From Mycobacterium sp. SMC-4 (GTDB taxonomy: Bacteria > Actinomycetota > Actinomycetes > Mycobacteriales > Mycobacteriaceae): a DNA stretch of 64,000 bases. The DNA is taken from positions 2,666,001-2,730,000 of the forward strand of contig NZ_CP079869.1 in NCBI RefSeq assembly GCF_025263265.1. Direction: 5' to 3'. Position 1 is the stretch's first letter. Every line of letters begins with the position of its first letter. The position numbers were made by a program, and so were the translations under genes. Below are positions 57,365 through 64,000 of this stretch, in pieces. The notes under the pieces are model-generated. The model was not told where the DNA came from and ran no database searches. It saw nothing but the letters and a program-made list of their open reading frames with translations.

Positions 57365-58622
57365 CCGACGGAACACGATGCAGGCAGTAACCCAGCGTCA
57401 CTGCGATCAGGCAGATCCGCAGCGGCTCGATGATCAGATGCGTCAGAAGTTCCCACGCCGGGATGCCGGCATACCAGAACTGTTGGGACTGCGGTCCGAT
57501 CAGCCACGCCATGGCACGCAGCAGATACCCCGATCCGAGCTGGGCTCGGTAGAAACTGCCCGACATGTCCAGCCAGGCCAGCCCGAGGTAGGCCAGGACA
57601 TACAGCGACAACGCGAAAACCCCACCGTGCAACAGGATTCGACCGGAGTCCACGATCGGCTTGAACTTGCCCAGCTGTGACTCGAAGTAGGCTCCGGCAT
57701 CACTGCGCCATTTCTCCGGCAGGCGCTGCCAGCGCGAGCGCACATGCTGATGGGTCTGCGCGTGGCGTGACATCAGCGCACGTGCCCGCTGGCCGGCGAC
57801 TCGCTCGAGGAACGCGCGCCAGTCCGGACTCGCCGAGATTCCGTAGACGATTCCGGCGACGGCCAGCCAGATCAGCGGCACTGCCGCACCCCCGAACACC
57901 GTGCGCACCGCCCACAGCACTGAATCCCACGCTGTCTCCAGCAACGCGAAGTGGGCAAATGCCGCTTCCCGGGTTTCGTTGAACCACACCACTATCCGTC
58001 GTTGGGCAAGCCAGCCGCCAGGATTGAGCACGACGGTCAAACCCTGGTTGACCGACAGCGTCAATACCAGGAACACCCACAGCGCATCGACGTAGATGCG
58101 GATGGCGACGAACCATCCCGGTAGTTTCTCGGCGTAACGCGACAGTGCGAAACGTGCCGCCAGCGCGAGGACGATGACCACCCAGGTGGTTGCGCTGACC
58201 GGTAGGGCTTCGGGGTGCAGTTCGGTGGGTCCGGGTGCGGTGATCGAGTCGGCGATCCGGTAGCCCAGGGCCCGGACTTCGAAGGCCAGCCAGTCCTCAC
58301 GGAACATCTGCCATGCGAGATAGATCGCGAAGAACGGCAGGATGACCGAGGCGAACAGGTCCACTCCGCGCACCGAACGGCGAGGCAGCTCGGCGATTCC
58401 GGGGATTGCGGGCCGCAGCACGAAGAACATCGCGACGTAGGAGCCCAGCCGGGCGATACCTGCCAGCGGCATGATCAGCGACGCCCAGAGATCGTTGTCA
58501 TAGCCGGCCCACGCGGCGAGCTCGATGGCGCCGTTGCGGCCCAGCACGCCGAGCAGGTAGCACGCGGCCAGCTGCGGCCAGTAGCGCAGGCAGATGGTGA
58601 ACGGCTGCCACAGCCAGTTCAT
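57321..58622 (-). CDS. Multi-pass membrane protein, function unknown
   Basis: 433 aa with about eight hydrophobic helices, Trp-rich (WLWQPF, LWASLIMPLAGIARLGSYVAMFFVLRP). A soluble, basic segment (residues ~285-330) lies before the last helices. The ATG overlaps the ABC-F stop (ATGA), so it is co-translated with that gene. Its 3' end overlaps the convergent gene by 44 bp. I do not recognise the family. Partnership with the three membrane-anchored proteins that converge on it is possible. Confidence 0.72.
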   Translation of the reverse strand: MNWLWQPFTICLRYWPQLAACYLLGVLGRNGAIELAAWAGYDNDLWASLIMPLAGIARLGSYVAMFFVLRPAIPGIAELPRRSVRGVDLFASVILPFFAIYLAWQMFREDWLAFEVRALGYRIADSITAPGPTELHPEALPVSATTWVVIVLALAARFALSRYAEKLPGWFVAIRIYVDALWVFLVLTLSVNQGLTVVLNPGGWLAQRRIVVWFNETREAAFAHFALLETAWDSVLWAVRTVFGGAAVPLIWLAVAGIVYGISASPDWRAFLERVAGQRARALMSRHAQTHQHVRSRWQRLPEKWRSDAGAYFESQLGKFKPIVDSGRILLHGGVFALSLYVLAYLGLAWLDMSGSFYRAQLGSGYLLRAMAWLIGPQSQQFWYAGIPAWELLTHLIIEPLRICLIAVTLGYCLHRVPSATAATGSLSSRPAS

Positions 58623-60379
58623 TGACCGTCCTCGGCCAGCGCCAACCAGGTCTCCTCGAGCGTGTTCTTTTTGGCCAGCAGCTCGGTGAGTTCGGCGTTG
58701 AGCTCGCCGGCGCGCACGTGGTCGGCCGCTGCCTGTGCCATCGACTCGTGCAGCGCGGCGATACGGTCGTCCAGCTTGCCCAGTTGACTCTCGATGCGCG
58801 ACAACTCCTTGCCGGTGCGTCGATCCCGAGCGGCTGCGGTCTCTGCCCGCGGCTGATTGCCAGACGCCTGCGGCTTCTCGGCGGCGGCCCGCGCAGCCAG
58901 GTACTGCTCGACGCCGCCGGGCAGCAGATCGCAGCGGCCCCCGCCGGTCAACGCGTAGGTGACGTCGCTGACCCGCTCCAGGAAGTACCGGTCGTGACTG
59001 ACCACGATCAGGGTGCCGGGCCAGCCGTCGAGGTAGTCCTCGATCACCGTCAACGTGTCAATGTCGAGGTCGTTGGTGGGTTCGTCGAGCAGCAGCACGT
59101 TGGGCTCGTCGAGCAGCAGGCGCAGGAACTGCAGTCGGCGGCGCTCCCCACCGGACAACTCGGAGACGCGGGTGGTCAACTTGTCGCCGACGAATCCGAA
59201 ATCCTTCAGCAGGGTGTCTGCGCTGATCTCCCTACCGCCGGCCAGTTCGGTGATCCGTCGCCGGTCCTCCACGGCGTCGAGCACACGCTGAGACTCGTCG
59301 AGTTCTCTCACAGCTTGGCTGAGATAGCCGATGCGCAGTGTCACTCCGCGTTTGACCCGGCCCGACGCGGGATTCAGATCGCCGAGCAGCAGACGCAGCA
59401 CCGAGGTCTTGCCGGTTCCGTTGACTCCGACCAGTCCGATCCGGTCGCCAGGCCCGATGGACCAGTCGACACCGTCGAGCACCACCCGGGCAGGCTCACC
59501 GACCTCCAGTCGCACCCGATGCAGATCGAAGACGTCTTTGCCCAAACGCGTCGTCGCGAACTTCTGCAGGACAAGGGAATCGCGGGCAGGGGGTTCGTCG
59601 GCGATCAGGTCGTTGGCAGCTTGGATGCGGAACTTGGGTTTGGACGTCCGAGCCGGCGGGCCGCGCCGCAACCATGCCAACTCCTTGCGCATCAGGTTCT
59701 TGCGGCGCGCCTCGATGCCGGCCGCCATCCGCATGCGCTCCGCGCGCGCCAGTACGTAGGCTGCATAGCCCCCGTCATAGGAGTCGACTGTTCCGTCGTG
59801 CACCTCCCAGGTTTTGGTGCACACCGCGTCGAGAAACCAGCGGTCGTGGCTGACGATGACCACAGCGCGGGCTGGGCGAGTGCTCAATTGCTCGGCCAGC
59901 CAGCCGATCACCTCCACATCGAGGTGGTTGGTCGGTTCGTCGAGTATCACCACGTCATGCGGGGCGATCAGCACCTCGGCCAACGCGACGCGACGACGTT
60001 CGCCGCCTGACAACGTGGCCACCGACGCATCCAGATCCACCCCCGCGAGCAGATGCTCGACCACCGACCGGGTGTGGGTGTCGGCGGCCCATACGTGATC
60101 GGCGCGCCCGTCGACGATCACCGACCGCACCGTGGCGCCGGACTCGAAGTCGTCGGCCTGGCGTAGGTAACCGACGGACAGGCCGGAGGTATGTGTCACC
60201 CGCCCCGAATCGGGTTCCTGAGTTCCGGTCAGCACCTTCAACAGAGTCGACTTGCCGTCGCCGTTGCGACCGACCACACCGATCGCATCGCCCTCCTCAA
60301 CCCCGAGACTGACGCCGTCGAGCAACGCACGGGTGCCGTAGGCGACCGTTACCCGTTCGGTGTTGATCAGGTTTGCCAT
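58619..60379 (-). CDS. ABC-F family ATPase (Uup/EttA-like)
   Basis: 586 aa with two ABC modules and no membrane segment. Walker A: GRNGDGKST and GVNGTGKTS; signatures LSGGERRRVALAEVL and LSGGERRRLQFLRLL; Walker B LDEPTNHLD and LDEPTNDLD, each followed by the SHDR switch His. A linker of helices (about 215-285) joins them, and a C-terminal coiled coil (about 515-580) resembles Uup, a DNA/ribosome-linked member. ABC-F proteins act on the ribosome. Start at ATG 60379, divergent from the lipase-synthetase gene with 30 bp between. Confidence 0.9.
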   Translation of the reverse strand: MANLINTERVTVAYGTRALLDGVSLGVEEGDAIGVVGRNGDGKSTLLKVLTGTQEPDSGRVTHTSGLSVGYLRQADDFESGATVRSVIVDGRADHVWAADTHTRSVVEHLLAGVDLDASVATLSGGERRRVALAEVLIAPHDVVILDEPTNHLDVEVIGWLAEQLSTRPARAVVIVSHDRWFLDAVCTKTWEVHDGTVDSYDGGYAAYVLARAERMRMAAGIEARRKNLMRKELAWLRRGPPARTSKPKFRIQAANDLIADEPPARDSLVLQKFATTRLGKDVFDLHRVRLEVGEPARVVLDGVDWSIGPGDRIGLVGVNGTGKTSVLRLLLGDLNPASGRVKRGVTLRIGYLSQAVRELDESQRVLDAVEDRRRITELAGGREISADTLLKDFGFVGDKLTTRVSELSGGERRRLQFLRLLLDEPNVLLLDEPTNDLDIDTLTVIEDYLDGWPGTLIVVSHDRYFLERVSDVTYALTGGGRCDLLPGGVEQYLAARAAAEKPQASGNQPRAETAAARDRRTGKELSRIESQLGKLDDRIAALHESMAQAAADHVRAGELNAELTELLAKKNTLEETWLALAEDGQ

Positions 60380-60409
60380 CAGCGCCCGATGATAGGCGGC
60401 GCCTGTGCC

Positions 60410-63400
60410 ATGATGTCGACGGCAGGTGAGGTGAGGACGGCTACAGGGGAGCGCAGGTTGGTGGACCTCTCGGCGATTACCGGGCCGGTGGGCCGATTGG
60501 TGGCCACCGCGCAGAATGGCCTGGAGGTGCTGCGCTACGGCGGACTGGAGACCGGTGCCGTCCCGTCACCGTTCCAGATCATCGAGAGCGTCCCGATGTA
60601 CCGGCTGCGGCGCTACTTTCCGCCCGACACCCGGCCCGGCGCCAAGCCCGCCGGACCTCCGGTGTTGATGGTGCATCCGATGATGATGTCTGCCGACATG
60701 TGGGACGTCACCCGTGAAGACGGTGCGGTCGGCATCCTGCACCGAGCCGGAGTTGATCCGTGGGTGATCGACTTCGGGTCGCCGGACAAGATCGAAGGCG
60801 GCATGCAACGCACGCTTGCCGACCACATCGTGGCGCTCAGCGAAGCCATCGACACGGTCAAGACCGTCACGGGCCGCGACATCCACCTGGCCGGATACTC
60901 ACAGGGCGGCATGTTCGCCTACCAGACTGCGGCGTATCGCCGGACCAAGGACATCGCCAGCATCGTCGCGTTCGGCTCACCGGTCGACACGCTGGCTGCG
61001 CTGCCGATGAATCTGCCCGCCAGCCTGGCCCCGGCAGCAGCCGACTTCATGGCCGATCACGTGTTCAGCCGCATCGACATCCCCGGCTGGCTGGCCCGGA
61101 CCGGCTTCCAGATGCTCGACCCGATCAAAACTGCGCAGTCACGGATCGAATTCCTGCGTCAACTTCACGACCGGGAGGCACTGTTACCGCGCGAGCAGCA
61201 GCGCAAATTCCTGGCGTCGGAGGGTTGGATCGCGTGGTCGGGTCCGGCGATCTCCGAACTACTCAAACAATTCATCGCCCACAACCGAATGATGTCCGGC
61301 GGGTTCGCAATCCACGGTGACCTGGTCACGCTCTCTGACATCGACTGCCCGGTACTGGCCGTGATCGGTGAGGTCGACGACATCGGACAGCCCGCCTCGG
61401 TGCGCGGCATCAAACGCGCCGCGCCAAAGGCCGACGTCTACGAATTCTTGATCCGGGCAGGGCATTTCGGTCTGGTCGTCGGTTCGAAGGCGTCAACCCA
61501 GACCTGGCCCGCGGTGGCCGACTGGGTGCGCTGGCTCGACGGTGGGGAATCGATGCCCGACGGTGTGGCACCGATGCCGTTGCAGCCGCCGGCAACCACC
61601 GAGAGTGGGGTGTCGCTGACCTCCCGGCTGGCCCACAGCACCGCAGCCGCCACCGAGATGGCGTTCAGCCTCGCCCGGTCGGCAGCTGATGCGTTGGTGT
61701 CGGCGAACCGCTCGGCGCGCACCCTGGCCGTCGAAACCGCTCGGACCTTGCCGCGCTTGGCGCGTCTCGGACAGGTCAATGACCACACCCGAATCTCACT
61801 GGGTCGCATCATGAGTGAGCAGGCACGCGACTACCCGCAAGGGGAGGCGTTGCTGTTCGACGGCCGGGTGCACACCTACGAGGCGGTCGATCGCCGGATC
61901 AACAACGTGGTGCGTGGACTCATCGAGGTCGGGGTCCGTCAGGGTGCCCGGGTCGGCGTATTGATGGAGACCCGGCCGAGCGCACTGGTCGCGATCGCCG
62001 CGCTGTCACGCCTGGGCGCGGTCGCGGCGTTGCTGCCTCCCGATGCCGACCTGGCCACCGCGGTGCAACTCTCCGCTGTCACCGAGATCATCGCCGACCC
62101 CAGCAGTCTGGACACCGCTCGAAAACTCAACACGCGGGTGCTGGTCCTCGGTGGCGGCGAGTCCCGCGACCTCCATGTTCCGGCCGACGCCGATGTCGTC
62201 GACATGGAGCGGATCGACCCCGACCGGGTCGAGCTGCCCGGCTGGTACCGGCCCAATCCCGGTCTGGCGCGCGACCTGGCCTTCGTGGCGTTCAGCACGG
62301 TCAGCGGGGAGCTGGTGGCCCGCCAGATCACCAATTACCGGTGGGCGCTGTCGGCGTTCGGCACCGCGTCGGCGGCCAACCTCAGCCGTAGCGACACCGT
62401 GTACTGCCTGACTCCGCTGCACCACCAGTCCGGCCTGTTGGTCAGCCTAGGCGGGGCGGTGGTGGGCGGCGCGCGCATCGCGTTGTCGCGGGAACTGCGC
62501 CCGGACCGCTTCGTTCAAGAGATCCGCCAGTACGGCGTGACCGTCGTCTCGTACACCTGGGCGATGCTGCGTGAGGTCATCGACGACCCGGCGTTCTCAC
62601 TGACCGGTAACCACCCGGTGCGGCTGTTTATCGGCTCGGGGATGCCGGCGGGGCTGTGGAAGCGCGTCGTCGAGGTGTTCGAACCCGCCAACGTCGTCGA
62701 GTTCTTCGCGACCACGGACGGGCAGGCCGTGCTGGCCAACGTCAAGGGCGCCAAGATCGGCAGCAAAGGAAGGCCGCTGCCGGGCGGCGGTGAGATCGCG
62801 CTGGCGGCCTACGACCCTGAAGAAGATCTGATTCTGGAGGACGAGCAAGGGTTCGTGCGCCGAGCCGACACCAACGAGATCGGCGTGCTGCTAGCCCGTC
62901 CGCGCGGCCCCGTCGACCCGCTGGCCTCGATCAAGCGCGGCGTCTTCGCGCCGGCTGACACCTGGGTGTCCACCGAATACCTGTTTCGTCGTGACGAGGA
63001 CGGAGACTATTGGCTGGTCGACAACCGCGCCGCGGTCATCCACACCGCGCGCGGGCCGGTGTTCGCCGCGACGGTCAATGACGCCGTCGGGCGGCTCGGC
63101 GCCGTCGACATGGCGGTCACCTACGGCGTGGATGTCGACGGCGAGACGAAGGCGGTGACCGCGCTGGCGGTGTGTCCGGGCGGCAGTGTCCCGTCGGCGG
63201 ACCTCAGTGAAGCGCTGAACGGGCTGCCCGTCGGCGAAGCGCCTGACCTGGTGCACGTGGTCTCGGATATGACGTTGACCGCCACCTACCGACCACTGGC
63301 CGGGCCCCTGCAGCGGCAGGGCATCCCGAAGCCCTCTCGTAACGCCTGGTATCGCGACCCCGATAGCACTCGGTACAAGCGCTTGACAGGAGCTGCTCGC

Positions 63401-63427
63401 AATGGGATCGCCGGCAATCAGTCGTGA
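60410..63427 (+). CDS. Lipase / acyl-CoA-synthetase-like fusion protein
   Basis: 1005 aa. N-terminal alpha/beta hydrolase (residues ~40-400) of the PHA-synthase type: LAGYSQGGM with Ser164, then VIGEVDDIGQ and AGHFGLVVG for Asp and His. The C-terminal half (~460-1000) is an AMP-binding synthetase fold, but the ATP motif usually reading TSGTTGxPK is degenerate here (FSTVSGELVARQ). A fusion of this type (Rv1683) is known in M. tuberculosis, where it has been linked to triacylglycerol metabolism. Start ATG 60410 or 60413. Confidence 0.83.
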   Translation: MMSTAGEVRTATGERRLVDLSAITGPVGRLVATAQNGLEVLRYGGLETGAVPSPFQIIESVPMYRLRRYFPPDTRPGAKPAGPPVLMVHPMMMSADMWDVTREDGAVGILHRAGVDPWVIDFGSPDKIEGGMQRTLADHIVALSEAIDTVKTVTGRDIHLAGYSQGGMFAYQTAAYRRTKDIASIVAFGSPVDTLAALPMNLPASLAPAAADFMADHVFSRIDIPGWLARTGFQMLDPIKTAQSRIEFLRQLHDREALLPREQQRKFLASEGWIAWSGPAISELLKQFIAHNRMMSGGFAIHGDLVTLSDIDCPVLAVIGEVDDIGQPASVRGIKRAAPKADVYEFLIRAGHFGLVVGSKASTQTWPAVADWVRWLDGGESMPDGVAPMPLQPPATTESGVSLTSRLAHSTAAATEMAFSLARSAADALVSANRSARTLAVETARTLPRLARLGQVNDHTRISLGRIMSEQARDYPQGEALLFDGRVHTYEAVDRRINNVVRGLIEVGVRQGARVGVLMETRPSALVAIAALSRLGAVAALLPPDADLATAVQLSAVTEIIADPSSLDTARKLNTRVLVLGGGESRDLHVPADADVVDMERIDPDRVELPGWYRPNPGLARDLAFVAFSTVSGELVARQITNYRWALSAFGTASAANLSRSDTVYCLTPLHHQSGLLVSLGGAVVGGARIALSRELRPDRFVQEIRQYGVTVVSYTWAMLREVIDDPAFSLTGNHPVRLFIGSGMPAGLWKRVVEVFEPANVVEFFATTDGQAVLANVKGAKIGSKGRPLPGGGEIALAAYDPEEDLILEDEQGFVRRADTNEIGVLLARPRGPVDPLASIKRGVFAPADTWVSTEYLFRRDEDGDYWLVDNRAAVIHTARGPVFAATVNDAVGRLGAVDMAVTYGVDVDGETKAVTALAVCPGGSVPSADLSEALNGLPVGEAPDLVHVVSDMTLTATYRPLAGPLQRQGIPKPSRNAWYRDPDSTRYKRLTGAARNGIAGNQS

Positions 63428-63479
63428 TGCCGGTGCCAGGGCGCGCTGTTAGGCTCGCGCTGTTCGACGAGGAGGGTTG

Positions 63480-64000
63480 ATGTCATCTCAGAGCAGGCGT
63501 CGCACTGCGGCGGTCGCGGTGGCCGCAGCAGCGCTTGCGGGGGTTCTGGCGGCACCCGCCGCGTGGGCCCAGCCGGCCCAGCCTCCGCAGCCGGCCCAAC
63601 CGACCCAGACCGCCGCGGCGGGTCAGCAGCAGGACACTCCGCGCCGGGTCAACCCCGACCAGGTGTTGATGACCATCTCGCAGGAGTATCAGAGCGGTGC
63701 CGGTGGTGGCCAGGTCTCCAAGCTGATCGACCAGGCCATGACGCTGCGGATGCGTGGATTCCGGCCGTCGATGGCCAATGCCCAGGCGCTGGCCGACGCG
63801 CTGGAGCGCCGTCCCAACCAGACCCCGCTGATCGAGGCACTCCGGGCCACGGTGGCCTACCAGCGCAAGTTGATGGCGCAGAGCGCCAACGCGCCGGCCC
63901 AGCAGCCGGGTCCGCAAGGTCCGATCGGACCACAGTCACCCGGTGCGCCCCCGCAGCCGGCATGGGTCCCGGACAATCCGATGCAGGGCTCGCAGATCTT
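63480..64000 (+). CDS. Secreted Pro/Gln-rich protein (cut by right edge)
   Basis: The frame is open to the last base, with 173 codons visible. The signal peptide is about 31 residues (RRRTAAVAVAAAAL to AWAQP), followed by a Pro/Gln/Ala linker and a helical region (VLMTISQEYQSG, KLIDQAMTLRMRG, LADALERRP). A second Pro/Gly/Gln-rich linker follows (PGPQGPIGPQSP). ATG at 63480 with GGAGGG just upstream. Exported; function unknown because the end is missing. Confidence 0.75.
   Translation, partial: MSSQSRRRTAAVAVAAAALAGVLAAPAAWAQPAQPPQPAQPTQTAAAGQQQDTPRRVNPDQVLMTISQEYQSGAGGGQVSKLIDQAMTLRMRGFRPSMANAQALADALERRPNQTPLIEALRATVAYQRKLMAQSANAPAQQPGPQGPIGPQSPGAPPQPAWVPDNPMQGSQI

Overview
The window is a contiguous piece of a high-GC actinobacterial chromosome, almost certainly a Mycobacterium/Mycolicibacterium species. 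The order polA - rpsA - coaE - uvrB - MFS exporter - universal stress protein - MBL hydrolase - uvrA - lysX - infC-rpmI-rplT-tsnR - adenylate cyclase - pheST - argCJBDFRGH matches, from memory, the M. tuberculosis Rv1629-Rv1659 segment. The bifunctional LysX, the CoaE-GrpB fusion, the 19-kDa-type lipoprotein, the PE-PPE esterase and the cutinase also point to mycobacteria. No IS element, prophage or CRISPR array was found.

Layout. 1-11520: backbone genes for DNA replication and repair (polA, uvrB), translation (rpsA), CoA synthesis (coaE), membrane proteins (PrsW, ThrE-like) and an MFS exporter. 11568: tRNA-Cys. 11650-19379: an accessory block. It holds a five-gene minus-strand operon (GH26-like hydrolase, GAF-SpoIIE phosphatase, cellulose-synthase-like GT2, STAS anti-anti-sigma, RsbW-like kinase), a pair of SMR transporters, a cutinase and an Ala/Pro-rich exported protein. 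19562-25941: universal stress protein, class I aldolase, MBL hydrolase, uvrA and an HTH_42 (AlkX/AlkZ-type) protein. 26065-32174: a 19-kDa-type lipoprotein, then a second accessory block with a helical-repeat (TPR-like) protein, a CHAT cysteine protease and two unrecognised proteins. 32168-38460: lysX, a DUF1844 protein and the infC-rpmI-rplT-tsnR translation cluster behind a structured leader. 38817-43690: PE-PPE esterase, a small winged-helix-like protein bracketed by inverted repeats, an acyl-CoA dehydrogenase/MpaB-type oxygenase pair and a class III cyclase. 43741-55655: pheST and a complete eight-gene arginine operon with two overlapping ARG boxes. 55666-64000: three small membrane-anchored proteins, a multi-pass membrane protein with an ABC-F ATPase, a lipase/acyl-CoA-synthetase fusion, and a secreted protein cut by the right edge.

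How the parts work together. uvrA and uvrB each have a PafBC-type (RecA-NDp) promoter motif, so the excision-repair genes look co-regulated by DNA damage. The arg operon is tightly coupled (most junctions are NTGA overlaps) and carries its own repressor, argR. Many genes appear to be transcribed as leaderless mRNAs, with a TAnnnT -10 box ending 6-7 nt before the start codon.

The two best candidates for an undescribed system are (i) the helical-repeat + CHAT protease cluster at 26644-32174, which looks like a protease-effector module with two unknown partners, and (ii) the RsbU/RsbV/RsbW-type partner-switch genes co-operonic with a cellulose-synthase-like GT2 that carries an unusual helical insertion of about 150 residues, plus a GH26-like hydrolase. 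All functional statements rest on reading motifs by eye; no database search was run.
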